64,000 nucleotides of DNA from Halosimplex litoreum (GCF_016065055.1 NZ_CP065856.1:1983836-2047835), one strand, 5' to 3'. Shown: positions 1-9,038, counted from the stretch's first letter. Notes: generated from the letters alone by a model not told the origin. Program-made: numbers and translations.

Positions 1-2444
1 TCGGCGGTCACGGGGCCGACCTCGGCGACGCTGGCGACGACGTACTCCTGTTGCTCGGCGAGCGTCTTCGAACTCTTCTCGCCGTGGACGCTGACCGTGC
101 GGTCCTCGTCCTCCTGTTCGCGGGCCGCGATGGTCGCCAGGAGGTCTCGGGTCTCGTCGGCGTCGGCGGTGCGGAGGACGCTCGCGCCGAAATCGACGGC
201 GATAGAGGCCAGCGCGCCGTTGATGGCGTTGGGGTGGACGTTGCGCTCGCCGTACAGGTCCTCGCCCTCGACGACGACGACGGGCCGGGCGTAGTAGCGC
301 GCGGCGTCGGTGAGCTGCTCGAACAGCGACCGCTCGTCGTCGCCGGTCAGCGTGTCCAAAAAGTCCGAGACGGTCTTGCGCTCGACGACCACCCGGTCCG
401 AGAGCACGTAGTCGCCGACCGCCAGCGTCTCCAGGCGCGTTACGATCCCCCCCTGGCGCGAGAGGTCCTTGGCGATCGCCGCGTCGAGTTCGCGCTGGTC
501 GACGACGATCTCCACGCTCTCGTCGTCGTCCGCGCTCGCCGTCGCGACTGCCCCGTCGGGCTCGTCGCGGTCCGCGCTCTCGTCGCTCCCGGAGCCACTA
601 CTGGCTTCGCCGCCCCCGGACTCGCGGTCGGCGAACGCGTCCAGCCCCGCCTGGCCGTCGCCGTCACCGCTGTCGGCCTCACCGTCGTCGCTCGATGGTC
701 GCGAGTCGGTTGCGGACTCCTCCGTTTCGGGTGCGGCGTCCTCACCTTCGGACGTAATTTCCGACGTGTCGGCTGCGGGTTCGCCCTCCGTTTCGTGTGG
801 AGCCAAACTCTCGTCCCCGTTCGCGTCGGCCGGGGCCTCGCCATTACTGCCGACGTCGGCGAACTCGTCCATCCCGGTCTGGGTGAGTTCGCTCTCGATC
901 TCGCCGGCCATCGACTTCAGCGAGCGCAGCTCTTTCTCCATGCGCTTCTGGTCGTTGCGGGCCTTCCAGAAGTACGCCTCGTCGCGGGTGTCCTCGGCCA
1001 GCAGCACCGACACCGCGCCCTCGGTCTGTCGACCCGTTCGACCCTTCCGCTGGATGGCCCGGATCGCGGTCGGCACCGGTTCGTAGAACAGCACCAGATC
1101 GACCTCGGGCACGTCCAGCCCCTCCTCGGCCACGGAGGTCGAGACCAGCACCTCGAACTCGCCCGCGCGGAACTCGTCTAAGGTCTCCTGTTGTTCGGTC
1201 TGGGTCATCCCGTCGCTGCCCTCGGTGTCGGACTGGCCGACGAACTTCCGAGCGGTGAAGTGGTCGCCGAGGAAGTCCGTCAGCGTCTCCGCCGTGTCGC
1301 GCGATTCGGTGAAGACGATGACTCGCTCGCCGTTCTCGATGCCGAGCGTCTGGGCGATGAGCATCCGCGTCCGCCGGAACTTCGGGTGCAGGTCGTCGTA
1401 ATCCTCCGCGCGACGGATCGCCTCCCGAACCCTGGGCTCGGAGATCATCCGCTGGTCGGCCTTCGAGGCGCCCGAGGAACGAGCGGCCTGTTTCTGCCGT
1501 TCGAAGTAGCGCCGCAGACTCTCGACGCTCTGGGTCTCGGCGTAGGTGACGGCGGTCCGCAGCTTGCGCACTTCCGCGAGGAAGCTCATCCCCTCGTAGC
1601 CCTCCGACTGGTCGTTGTTCATCAGCTCCCGGAGCTTGCCCTGTATCTTCTGTATCTCGCGTTCGGACACGTCCGGCTTGCTGGTGTTCGTGACGCCCAG
1701 GTCCCGAAGTTTCGACAACCTGTCGGCGATCACGTCGTTGACGGCGTCGCGGATCTCGACGACGGTCTCGGGCAACTCCACGCGCTCCCAGTCGACGGTG
1801 GTCTCGTGGGTGTAGGTCGCCACGTCGGCGTCGTCCTCGGTCATCACCTCCACCTGCGCGAGCCCGAGGTTCCCGCAGACTTCGAGGATGGCCTCCTCGT
1901 CGTCGCCGGGCGAGGCGCTCATGCCGGTCGCCAGCGGGTCGCGAGCCTGTTCGTGGTAGCGCTCGGCGATGTAGTTGTAGGCGTAATCGCCGGTCGCGCG
2001 GTGGCACTCGTCGAAGGTGCAGTGGACCACGTCGGTCAGGTTGATACGGTTCCCGACGAGGTCGTTCTCGACGACCTCGGGGGTCGCGACGACGATGCGG
2101 GCGCCCGACCACAGCTCCGCGCGGTCGTCCGGGCGGGTGTCGCCGGTGTAGACGACGATCTCGTCGTCGGGGACTTCCAGCGCCTCCCGGTAGAACTCGG
2201 CGTGCTGGGTGACCAGCGGCTTCGTCGGCGCGAGCAGCAGCGACTTGTTCACCACGTCGCCGGCCAGCCGGTCGGCGGTCACCAGCAGGCTCACGGTCGT
2301 CTTGCCCAGCCCGGTCGGGAGACAGACCAGGGTGTGAGTCTCCAGCGCCGCGTCGGCCAGCTTGCGCTGGTAGGTCCGGTCCTCGAGAAAGCCGTCCGCG
2401 AGGAGCGGCCCGGAGACCCCCTCGCCCTCGTCGGTCGTCGCCAT
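1..2444 (-). CDS. hef: Hef-type helicase/nuclease (3' end outside window)
   Basis: Archaeal Hef (FANCM/XPF relative): an SF2 helicase fused to an XPF-type nuclease that acts on stalled forks and branched DNA. About 814 residues are visible. Walker A PTGLGKTT lies at residues 43-50, the DECH box at 145-148 and a motif VI-like QRKGRTGR near 465. A long acidic, low-complexity linker (about 525-630) separates the helicase from the nuclease, whose catalytic ERK is at 688-690, followed by an SDFLD segment. The sequence runs off the window in the terminal helix-hairpin-helix region (EQQEYVVASVAEVGPVTA). The ATG at 2444 puts the Q-motif-like YQRKL just before Walker A, which supports this start. Identification is firm; only the last part of the C-terminus is missing. 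Confidence 0.95.
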   Translation of the reverse strand, partial: MATTDEGEGVSGPLLADGFLEDRTYQRKLADAALETHTLVCLPTGLGKTTVSLLVTADRLAGDVVNKSLLLAPTKPLVTQHAEFYREALEVPDDEIVVYTGDTRPDDRAELWSGARIVVATPEVVENDLVGNRINLTDVVHCTFDECHRATGDYAYNYIAERYHEQARDPLATGMSASPGDDEEAILEVCGNLGLAQVEVMTEDDADVATYTHETTVDWERVELPETVVEIRDAVNDVIADRLSKLRDLGVTNTSKPDVSEREIQKIQGKLRELMNNDQSEGYEGMSFLAEVRKLRTAVTYAETQSVESLRRYFERQKQAARSSGASKADQRMISEPRVREAIRRAEDYDDLHPKFRRTRMLIAQTLGIENGERVIVFTESRDTAETLTDFLGDHFTARKFVGQSDTEGSDGMTQTEQQETLDEFRAGEFEVLVSTSVAEEGLDVPEVDLVLFYEPVPTAIRAIQRKGRTGRQTEGAVSVLLAEDTRDEAYFWKARNDQKRMEKELRSLKSMAGEIESELTQTGMDEFADVGSNGEAPADANGDESLAPHETEGEPAADTSEITSEGEDAAPETEESATDSRPSSDDGEADSGDGDGQAGLDAFADRESGGGEASSGSGSDESADRDEPDGAVATASADDDESVEIVVDQRELDAAIAKDLSRQGGIVTRLETLAVGDYVLSDRVVVERKTVSDFLDTLTGDDERSLFEQLTDAARYYARPVVVVEGEDLYGERNVHPNAINGALASIAVDFGASVLRTADADETRDLLATIAAREQEDEDRTVSVHGEKSSKTLAEQQEYVVASVAEVGPVTA

Positions 2445-2521
2445 TTCGTTTGGGTAGTTCCCGCCGCCCGATAAGGGTTCAGGTAGCGCGGCGAAAGTGA
2501 AACGGGGTGCCGGGCGGCGCG

Positions 2522-2851
2522 TCACGTCGCGCTGACGAGTCGCAGTTCATCGCCGTCCTCGCTCTCCTCGAGCCGGGCGTTCGGCAACGTGCAGGGCCAC
2601 TCGTCGTAGTCGACGGGCAGATCGCTTGCCCCGTCACGCCAGCGGTCGTAGTCGACGTCTTCCCAGTTCACGTCGTAGTCGGCACTGTCGCCCCAGCCCA
2701 GCCCGTCCCAGGTGTTCTCGTCGATCTCCGGGGACGGTTCGAGGTAGAACGCCGCGCGGTCGGCGTCGAAGTCGACGACCGTCCCGATCGGCTTCCCGCG
2801 GTCGCGGACCTGGACGCCGAGGTACGTCTGCCAGTCCGGGTTGTCGAGCAT
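2522..2851 (-). CDS. small acidic protein, possible PRC-barrel-like fold
   Basis: A 109-residue acidic protein of unknown function. The N-terminal half (YLGVQVRDRGKPIGTVVDFD, then FYLEP) has the strand pattern of a PRC-barrel-like small beta domain; this is inferred from pattern only. The rest is rich in Trp, Asp and Tyr (WDGLGWGDSADYDVNWEDVDYDRW) with no recognised catalytic motif. It lies between hef and the dolichol-kinase-like gene on the same strand, with a 90-bp gap upstream, so it may be the last member of that transcription unit. Codon use matches its neighbours. No cysteines or membrane segments are seen. Confidence 0.7.
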   Translation of the reverse strand: MLDNPDWQTYLGVQVRDRGKPIGTVVDFDADRAAFYLEPSPEIDENTWDGLGWGDSADYDVNWEDVDYDRWRDGASDLPVDYDEWPCTLPNARLEESEDGDELRLVSAT

Positions 2852-2941
2852 ACCTGCGTTTGCCGCGAGACGTGGATGAGCGCCGGGCCTGCCGTGGCAA
2901 GCCCCGAGTGGGGCTGTCGGGTCACGAGCGCCCGGTAGTCG

Positions 2942-3565
2942 TCAGAGCGGACTCGCGGGGAGAAACTGCACCGCGAGGAACATCACGGCCGCGCTCGCCA
3001 GGGGGATCGAGAGGTTGTCGTCGATCACGTAACCGCTGATCACGGGCTTGATGCCGTCGGCGACGGTCGCGGCGACGCCGCCGAGGACGGCCGCCAGGGG
3101 CGTGACGAACGGGACCGCAAGCAGCGTTGCGACGGCGAAGGTCACCAGCAGGACGGTCACCTCCTTGGCGGTCCGCAACTCGCCCGATCCCAGGAGGCCG
3201 GAGACGGGGTCGGCGATCGTGAGCATGAGGATCGCCGGGACGGCGACCCGCGACGGTTCGAGCCCCCGAACGAGCGTCTCGGCGGCGCTCGGCGGCGGGA
3301 AGACCAGCGCGACGACGGCCATCGAGAACACGGCGAGGAAATAGCCAGCGAGGTTGTCCTGTTCGTACTCACGGGTGAGCTTCTCGTAGATCCACCAGTC
3401 CAGCCCGACGACCAGTCGGACGACTTCGAGCACGAGCGCGACGCCGAGACCGGCGACCAGCAGCGCCTGGACGTGGATCCACTCGACGCCCGGGACGAAC
3501 AGATAGGCGAGTGGCACCGCTGTCCCGCTGGCGTGGACCATCCGTCGGACGATCTCGTCGCGCAT
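2942..3565 (-). CDS. dolichol/phytol kinase-like CTP-dependent membrane kinase
   Basis: An integral membrane protein of 207 residues with about six hydrophobic segments. The C-terminal signature ADGIKPVISGYVIDDNLSIPL-like stretch (about residues 168-188) is typical of the SEC59/VTE5 polyprenol and phytol kinase family, which phosphorylates dolichol, phytol or diacylglycerol with CTP. IADPVSGLLG (about 116-125) is a second conserved loop. In an archaeon the likely substrate is dolichol for glycan carriers, or a geranylgeranyl alcohol for lipid salvage. The start lies 33 bp after the glyS stop on the same strand, so it is probably co-transcribed with it. The exact substrate is inferred only. 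Confidence 0.8.
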   Translation of the reverse strand: MRDEIVRRMVHASGTAVPLAYLFVPGVEWIHVQALLVAGLGVALVLEVVRLVVGLDWWIYEKLTREYEQDNLAGYFLAVFSMAVVALVFPPPSAAETLVRGLEPSRVAVPAILMLTIADPVSGLLGSGELRTAKEVTVLLVTFAVATLLAVPFVTPLAAVLGGVAATVADGIKPVISGYVIDDNLSIPLASAAVMFLAVQFLPASPL

Positions 3566-3597
3566 TGAACTCCTCTATCGCGTCGTCTGAATCGCTT

Positions 3598-5418
3598 CTA
3601 CAGGTCGGCGAACTCGACGTCGCCCTCGCGCAGCGCGTCCAGCGTCTCGGCCAGGTCCTCGACGGCGATCCGCTTCTGGGCGGTCGTGTCCCGCTCGCGG
3701 ACCGTCACGGTGCCGGGCTCGCCCTCGTCGTCGTCGCGGGCCTCGCCGACCGTCGCGTAGTCGACGGTGACGCAGAAGGGAGTCCCGACTTCGTCCTGGC
3801 GGCGGTAGCGCCGGCCGATGGCGCCCGAGTCGTCGTACGCCACGGAGAGACCCCGCTCCCGGAGGTCGGCGGCGACCTCGCGGGCCTCCTCGCCGAGGCC
3901 GTCGCGGTCCATCAGCGGGAAGACGCCGACCGTGGTCGGTGCCACGCTCGCGGGGAGCTCGAGGAAGGTTCGCTCCTCGCCGTCGACCTCGTCCTCGCGG
4001 TAGCAGTGGTCGAGGACGGTGTACAGCGCGCGGTCGATACCGAGCGACGGCTCGACGACGTGCGGGAGGAAGTGTTCGCCGGACTCGGTGACCTCCTCGA
4101 CGGAAAAGCCCGTCTGACCGACGGGCACGTCGTACGCGTCGCCGTCGACCTCGACGGTGACTGTCCCCTCGCCGTCCGTATCGCTTTCGGCGTCACGGAA
4201 CGCGTCGGGCGCCTCCTCGGCCAGATCCGCGAGCGCGTCGGCGATATCGCCGGCGGCGCCGCCGAACGCCGGCCCGAGGGAGCTCATATCGGGGTCGACG
4301 GTCGGCCGCTCGGTCGTGATCGGCTCGTCGTACTGCCGGAAGACGGTGAAGTCCTCGTCGGAGTACTCGTCGTGTTTCGAGAGGTCGTAATCGGAGCGGT
4401 AGGCGAAGCCGGCGAGTTCGATCCAGTCGCCGTCGACCTCGGCCTCGGCGTCCCAGCAGTCGGCGGCGTAGTGGGCGCGCTCGCCGCTCTGGTGTTGGCG
4501 AAACCGGAACCGGTCCATGTCGACACCGATGGAGTCGTACCACTCGGCGGCGACGCCCAGGTAGTAGGCGATCCACGGGTCGGCGACGAGGCCGCGCTCG
4601 TGGGCCTCGCCGACGGTGATATCGAGGGGGTCACCGTCGTCGGCCGCCTGCTGGTCGACGCCGTAGAACGGCGCGACTACGTCGACCACGGAGTCGAGGT
4701 CCGGCCCCTCGCCGTCCTCGGGGTCGACGAACAGTTCGAGCTCGGCCTGCGTGAACTCCCGCACGCGCAGCAGCGACTTGCGCGGGCTGATCTCGTTGCG
4801 GTAGGCGCGGCCGATCTGTGTGACGCCGAAGGGGAGCTGATTCCGCGCGTACTCTTTGAGTTGGGGGAACTCGACGAAGATGCCCTGGGCGGTCTCCGGG
4901 CGGAGATACCCCGGCGACGAACTGCCTGGACCGATGTTCGTCTCGAACATGAGGTTGAAGTCCTCGATGGCCTGGCCGGCCAGGCCCGTGCCGCAGGTGG
5001 GGCAGACGAGTTCGTACTCCTCGATGATCTCGCCGACGCGGTCGGGACCGAGGCCCTCCGCTTCCTCGTAGTCGGTGTTGTCCTCGACGACGTGGTCGGC
5101 GCGGTGTGACTCGCCACACGACGGGCACTCGACGAGCATGTCGTCGAAGCCGTCGAGGTGGCCCGACGCCTCGAAGACGGGCTCGGGCATGATCGTGGGG
5201 GCGTCGATCTCGACGTTCCCCTCTCGCACCGTGAAGCGGTCGCGCCAGGAGTCCTCGATGTTGTCCTTGAGGCCGGCGCCGTTGGGACCGAAGGTGTAGA
5301 AGCCGGAGACGCCGCCGTAGGCGCCGGCGGACTGCAGGAAGAAACCGCGGCGCTTGGCGAGTTCGGTGAGGTCGGCGCTGCGGTCGTCGGTCGCGCCGTC
5401 GGCCTCGCCCTCGCTCAT
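3598..5418 (-). CDS. glyS: glycine--tRNA ligase
   Basis: A class II archaeal/eukaryal-type glycyl-tRNA synthetase of 606 residues that charges tRNA-Gly in the cytoplasm. Visible features: the N-terminal KRRGFFLQSAGAYGGVSGFYTFGPNG segment (motif 1 region), an inserted zinc-binding domain with two CxxC pairs (CPSC and CPTC), motif 2-type FRNEISPRKSLLRVREFTQ-like sequence (here YRNEISPRKSLLRVREF), and the C-terminal anticodon-binding domain. The ATG at 5418 overlaps the stop of the CBS gene as ATGA, which fixes the start and implies translational coupling. Upstream in-frame codons read as arginine-rich noise and are excluded. Confidence 0.96.
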   Translation of the reverse strand: MSEGEADGATDDRSADLTELAKRRGFFLQSAGAYGGVSGFYTFGPNGAGLKDNIEDSWRDRFTVREGNVEIDAPTIMPEPVFEASGHLDGFDDMLVECPSCGESHRADHVVEDNTDYEEAEGLGPDRVGEIIEEYELVCPTCGTGLAGQAIEDFNLMFETNIGPGSSSPGYLRPETAQGIFVEFPQLKEYARNQLPFGVTQIGRAYRNEISPRKSLLRVREFTQAELELFVDPEDGEGPDLDSVVDVVAPFYGVDQQAADDGDPLDITVGEAHERGLVADPWIAYYLGVAAEWYDSIGVDMDRFRFRQHQSGERAHYAADCWDAEAEVDGDWIELAGFAYRSDYDLSKHDEYSDEDFTVFRQYDEPITTERPTVDPDMSSLGPAFGGAAGDIADALADLAEEAPDAFRDAESDTDGEGTVTVEVDGDAYDVPVGQTGFSVEEVTESGEHFLPHVVEPSLGIDRALYTVLDHCYREDEVDGEERTFLELPASVAPTTVGVFPLMDRDGLGEEAREVAADLRERGLSVAYDDSGAIGRRYRRQDEVGTPFCVTVDYATVGEARDDDEGEPGTVTVRERDTTAQKRIAVEDLAETLDALREGDVEFADL

Positions 5419-6263
5419 CGAAGCGCCTCCAGCAGGTCCATATCGCGGACGACGCCGGTCAGGTCGTCGCCGGAGACGAGCGGGATCTGCTCGATGTCGT
5501 GTTCGATCATCAGCTGGGCGGCCTCGGTGGCGGTGCGGCGGCCGCTGATGGTGACGAGATCGCTCGTCATGAACTCCGAGACGGGGCCGGCGGGGATCTC
5601 GACGTTGCGGGTGGGCATGTACCGCGAGCCGACGGCCTTGACGCTCTCCCACTTCCAGTCGTCGTCGTCGGCGGCGAGGCTGTCGCCAGTCTCCTCTTCG
5701 CCCTCGACGACGCGGGCCACGTCGATGATGTCGACCTCGGTGATCATCCCGCTGGTCTCGCCGTCGTCGTCCAGGGCGACGCCGTAGGGGGCGTCGGCGT
5801 GAGAGAGCTCCCGTTCGGCGACCGGCAGCGGCGCGCCCTCGTAGACGCAGTTGATCGCCGACTGTGCGAGGCCGTCGACGGTCACGTCGCCGTCGACGTC
5901 GCCGGTAGCGATGGCTCGGATCACGTCGGTGATGGTGACGATCCCTTCGAGTTGGCCGTCGACCACGGGGACGCGGCGGGCGCCCTCCTCGAGCATGAGC
6001 TCGGCCAGCTCGGTGAGGGTGGCGCCGCCAGTGGTGGTGGGAACCTCCTCGACGAGCAGGGCGAGCTGGTCCTCGTCGGGCTGGTCGATCAGTACGTCAC
6101 GGGAGACGAGACCGCGGAACTGTTCCCCGTCGTCGCCCTCCTTGACGACCGGGACCGACGAGAACGCCCGTTCCTGGAGGTACTCGAGGACGTCGTCGCG
6201 GGTACCGGGCAACTCGACCGTGACGAGGTCCTCGCGGGGCGTCATTACGTCTGCGACGTTCAT
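5415..6263 (-). CDS. four-CBS-domain protein
   Basis: A 282-residue protein made of four CBS repeats, i.e. two Bateman modules. Repeats begin near MNVADVMTPREDLVTVE, near TTGGATLTELAEL, near LPVAERELSHADA and near VSEFMTSDLVTISG. CBS pairs usually bind adenosyl nucleotides such as AMP, ATP or SAM and act as energy sensors; no enzyme domain is attached. The stop overlaps the glyS start (ATGA), so it may sense nucleotide state in connection with glycyl-tRNA charging, but that is inference. The ATG at 6263 is preferred over the in-frame codon 24 nt upstream because a TATA-like box lies about 27 nt before it. Confidence 0.9.
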   Translation of the reverse strand: MNVADVMTPREDLVTVELPGTRDDVLEYLQERAFSSVPVVKEGDDGEQFRGLVSRDVLIDQPDEDQLALLVEEVPTTTGGATLTELAELMLEEGARRVPVVDGQLEGIVTITDVIRAIATGDVDGDVTVDGLAQSAINCVYEGAPLPVAERELSHADAPYGVALDDDGETSGMITEVDIIDVARVVEGEEETGDSLAADDDDWKWESVKAVGSRYMPTRNVEIPAGPVSEFMTSDLVTISGRRTATEAAQLMIEHDIEQIPLVSGDDLTGVVRDMDLLEALR

Positions 6264-6285
6264 AGTACAGCGTACTCCCAGCCCC

Positions 6286-6294
6286 AAATACTAA
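6286..6294 (-). promoter_or_regulatory. TATA-like box for the CBS-glyS operon
   Basis: On the minus strand the AT-rich stretch TTAGTATTT stands about 27 nt before the ATG at 6263 in otherwise GC-rich DNA. This is the normal spacing for a leaderless haloarchaeal transcript beginning at or next to the start codon. No Shine-Dalgarno-like sequence is seen. Confidence 0.5.
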
Positions 6295-6389
6295 GACCTT
6301 ACACTTCACCGTTCGCGCGAACGCCGTCCGGCGGCGCGGCCGTGCGGACGGTCACGTCCCGGAACGACCCCGGTCGTTCATACTCCGTA

Positions 6390-6848
6390 TCACTCACCGG
6401 CCAGCGGGAGCGGCTCGTTCTCGGCGACGACCTCCAGCGCGATGTTCGTCGCGATCGACTCGATGTCGTCGTCGACGAGCAGTTCCTTGATCCGAGCGTT
6501 CAGCGACGCGGTGTCGGTGAACTTGCCGATCGCGACCACGTCCTGGCTCCCGGTGACCTCGTAGACGCCGACCATGTCGCCGGCGTCGGCCAGGTCGGCG
6601 ACGACGGCCTCGATCCCGTCGCCGGCCACGTCGAGGTTGAACACCGCCGTCACCGCGAAGCCGAACGCGGCGTAGTCGATCCTGGGCCGATAGCCGTCGA
6701 TGATCCCGGCGTTCTCCAGCGTCTGCACGCGCTTGGTCGCCGTCGCGGTCGCGATCCCGACCTCGGCGGCGAGCTCGTTCGCGCTGGCACGGCCGTCGGC
6801 CAGCAGCGCGTCGACCAGTCGCCTGTCCGTCTCGTCGATATCGACCAT
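6390..6848 (-). CDS. Lrp/AsnC family regulator (third gene of amt operon 1)
   Basis: A 152-residue Lrp/AsnC protein. The N-terminal winged HTH starts MVDIDETDRRLVDALLADGR; the recognition region carries GIATATATKRVQTLE, followed by IDGYRPRIDY. The C-terminal RAM domain (about 70-150) contains the conserved GVYEVTGSQDVV. Lrp-like proteins sense amino acids or nitrogen state and bind DNA as oligomers. It starts 20 bp after glnK and is the last gene of amt-glnK-lrp copy 1. It is closely similar to the Lrp at 9182-9646. It probably regulates its own or the neighbouring ammonium operons (inference). Confidence 0.93.
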   Translation of the reverse strand: MVDIDETDRRLVDALLADGRASANELAAEVGIATATATKRVQTLENAGIIDGYRPRIDYAAFGFAVTAVFNLDVAGDGIEAVVADLADAGDMVGVYEVTGSQDVVAIGKFTDTASLNARIKELLVDDDIESIATNIALEVVAENEPLPLAGE

Positions 6849-6868
6849 CTGTCCCCCTCCTCGGATCC

Positions 6869-7372
6869 TTAGACCGCGTCCTGGCCGGTCTTGCCCGTCC
6901 GGATCTGCGTCGCGCTCTCGACGGGCAGGACGAACACCTTGCCGTCGCCCTTCTCGCCGGTATTGGCGCCCTCGGCGATGGCGTCGACCACGTCCTGAGC
7001 GGGGATGTCCGCCACGACGCACTCGATTTTGACCTTCTGGTGGAGGTCGACGACGTACTCCTCGCCGCGCCACTGGCCCTTCTTCGCCGGCTGGGAGCCC
7101 CGCCCCGAGACGTTCGTCACCGTCAGCGAGGGGGCGCCGATCTCCGCCAGCGCCTGTTTCACGTCGCCGAGCTTGTCGGGACGGACGACCGCGACCACCA
7201 TCTTGATCTCGCCGTCGTTCGGTGCCTCGCCGCCGTCGGTGCGGAGTTCGCGGTCGGTTTCGTCCGTGTCGATGCCGCCGTCCGTTCGGATGTCGTGTTC
7301 GGTCATAGTCGTTGACTCCGCGTTCGCGTGGTCGTCCGCGTCGATGCTGTCAGTTGGGGTGTCGTCGGTCAT
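6869..7372 (-). CDS. glnK: PII nitrogen regulator GlnK with N-terminal extension (copy 1)
   Basis: A PII signalling protein of 167 residues. The core begins near residue 56 ([20 protein letters not shown]) and includes the T-loop [17 protein letters not shown] and the B-loop region [18 protein letters not shown] trimers bind ATP, ADP and 2-oxoglutarate, and GlnK blocks Amt channels. An acidic, probably disordered extension of about 55 residues precedes the core and holds two RTDGG motifs; copy 2 lacks it. The start at 7372 lies only 3 nt after the amt stop. An internal ATG at 7306 would give a shorter extension and cannot be excluded. Confidence 0.94.
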   Translation of the reverse strand: MTDDTPTDSIDADDHANAESTTMTEHDIRTDGGIDTDETDRELRTDGGEAPNDGEIKMVVAVVRPDKLGDVKQALAEIGAPSLTVTNVSGRGSQPAKKGQWRGEEYVVDLHQKVKIECVVADIPAQDVVDAIAEGANTGEKGDGKVFVLPVESATQIRTGKTGQDAV

Positions 7373-7375
7373 CGG

Positions 7376-8785
7376 TCAGTCACTCCGTTCGTCCGTGGTG
7401 CGCTCGGCGGGGACGGGGGTCTCTTCGCTCACGAACCCGCCGTCGGAGCGGAGCTCCGACGAGGCGTCGTTCGATTCACTCACGAACCCGCCGTCGGCCA
7501 CCGCCGCGCCCTCGTCGCCGAACTCGGGGTAGGTCTCGACGCCGTGTTCGCTCACGTCGAGGCCCTCCTGCTCGTGTTCGCGGCTGACGCGGGCCTGGCC
7601 GACGGCCTTGAACGCGTACCAGATGACGCCGGTCGCGAGGACCGTCCAGCCGGCGATGAGGACGACCCCGACCGCCTGCGCGAACAGCCCTTCGATCATG
7701 AAGCCGATGTCCGGCGTGAGGCCGTTCCAGCCGGCGACGGCGACGAACGGGTACAGCAGCGTGCCGAGGACGCCCGCGCTCCCGTGGACCGGGAAGACGG
7801 CGCAGACGTCGTCGATCTTCAGGCGCTTCTCGACGAACTCGAAGACGATCGGGAGCTGCGCGCCGGCGAGCACGCCGACGAGGGCCGCGCCCCACACGGT
7901 CGTCGTGTGGGGGATCGCCGTGATGCCGACGAGACCGGCCAGCAGCCCGTTGGCGACGTAGAGGGTGTCGACCTTCCCCGTCTTCGCCCAGGCGATGCCC
8001 GCGGCGCCCATCGCGCCGGCGGCCATCGAGAGCGTGGTGGTCATGGCGACACGACCGAGCTGGTCGCCCAGGAAGGCGCCGTCGGAGAAGATCGCCGAGG
8101 TACCCACGTTGAAGCCGTACCAGCCGAACGCGAGCATCAGCGTGCCCAGCACGGCGAAGGTCATCGAGTGGCCCGGGATGACGTTCGACGAGCCGTCGTC
8201 GTTGTAGCGGCCGATCCGGGGACCGAGGACGGCCGCGGCGGTGAGACCCGCGATGCCGCCCATGCCGTGGACGATCATCCCGCCGGCGAAGTCGGTGAAC
8301 GCGACGCCGGTGATCATCTCGACGGGGCCGGTCACGCCCTCGGCGACCGACCACGTCATCCCGATGACGACCGGGTAGATGACCGCGGCCAGTAGGAACG
8401 TGTAGGTCACGTACGCCCGCAGTTTGGCCCGGCCGGCCACGGCACCCGAGACGATGGTCGCCGCGGTCATCGCGAACACGGCGCCGTAGAGCCAGTCGAT
8501 CCAGCCGGTACCGCTGGAGAGGTAGGCCGCGCCCCACCCGCCGCCGCCGACCAGCGAGGAGACTCCCGACCCGATGGCGAAGAAGACCGTCACCCCGACC
8601 GACCAAGTGAGCAGGTTCTTCGTCAACTGGTTCGAGACGTTCTTCGAGCGCACCTGGCCCGCCTCCAGCATGGCGAAGCCGGCGTGCATGAAGAAGATCA
8701 TGAACGAGACGACCAGTATCCAGGTGTAGTTGATCGCGTCTATCAGCGTCCCCGTCTCCGTCTGCAGTGCGGTGAGTTCGAGCAT
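7376..8785 (-). CDS. amt: ammonium transporter Amt (copy 1)
   Basis: An Amt/Mep/Rh channel of 469 residues with about 11 membrane helices that imports ammonium. The first helix includes NYTWILVVSFMIFFMHAGFAMLE-type sequence (residues about 19-41). The pore histidines lie in GGMIVHGMGG and FPVHGSAGVLG. The cytosolic C-terminal tail after the last helix is long and acidic and repeats DGGFVSE twice. It is the first gene of amt-glnK-lrp. The ATG at 8785 is chosen because it immediately precedes the conserved N-terminus, while upstream in-frame sequence is low-GC noncoding DNA. A second copy lies at 9999-11456. Confidence 0.95.
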   Translation of the reverse strand: MLELTALQTETGTLIDAINYTWILVVSFMIFFMHAGFAMLEAGQVRSKNVSNQLTKNLLTWSVGVTVFFAIGSGVSSLVGGGGWGAAYLSSGTGWIDWLYGAVFAMTAATIVSGAVAGRAKLRAYVTYTFLLAAVIYPVVIGMTWSVAEGVTGPVEMITGVAFTDFAGGMIVHGMGGIAGLTAAAVLGPRIGRYNDDGSSNVIPGHSMTFAVLGTLMLAFGWYGFNVGTSAIFSDGAFLGDQLGRVAMTTTLSMAAGAMGAAGIAWAKTGKVDTLYVANGLLAGLVGITAIPHTTTVWGAALVGVLAGAQLPIVFEFVEKRLKIDDVCAVFPVHGSAGVLGTLLYPFVAVAGWNGLTPDIGFMIEGLFAQAVGVVLIAGWTVLATGVIWYAFKAVGQARVSREHEQEGLDVSEHGVETYPEFGDEGAAVADGGFVSESNDASSELRSDGGFVSEETPVPAERTTDERSD

Positions 8786-8895
8786 GATGTGGTGTGTGAT
8801 TGTGGCCCCGACTGGTTTCGGATCGTTCAGTCGAGCGCTGTTTTGCCCTCCGAACGTTTCGGAGAGTACGGGAGAACTGTGCGGAATCACCCCGT

Positions 8896-8996
8896 ATAAG
8901 GATTTGCTTTACAATGCTGCAAATTTCATGGGTTGCGTAGACGCTCGTCAAAATTACGGTAGAGTATTATCGATTTAAGGTTGTATTCCGTCCAGA
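8896..8996 (-). promoter_or_regulatory. two-box upstream region of amt operon 1
   Basis: Two boxes here are shared with the upstream region of amt operon 2. The proximal box at 8896-8909 reads ATAAGGATTTGCTT on the plus strand. The distal box at 8963-8981 reads AGTATTATcGATtTAAGGT and is followed after 7 nt by CGTCCAGA (8989-8996). The start-to-start spacing is 67 bp, exactly as in copy 2. Read on the minus strand, each box contains a TATA-like core (CCTTATA, CCTTAAATC). The proximal box is 111 nt before the amt start codon, so the mRNA probably has a leader. Confidence 0.6.
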
Positions 8997-9003
8997 AAGT
9001 CTG

Positions 9004-9038
9004 GGTTGACACGCGTCTAATTTGGACGCACGTCAACC
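9004..9038. repeat. 35-bp imperfect inverted repeat between lrp2 and amt1
   Basis: Arms GGTTGACaCGCGTC-like (9004-9017) and GACGCACGTCAACC (9025-9038) are complementary at 12 of 14 positions around a 7-nt spacer TAATTTG. The repeat lies downstream of the lrp2 stop and 8 nt beyond the distal promoter box of amt operon 1, so it could be a terminator hairpin or an operator. No T-run follows it. Confidence 0.5.

Noticed and set aside
844-2112. Arg-rich minus-strand ORF of over 400 codons inside hef
   Set aside because: It is an alternative frame of the hef gene; the overlapping frame encodes DECH, motif VI and the ERK nuclease in order.
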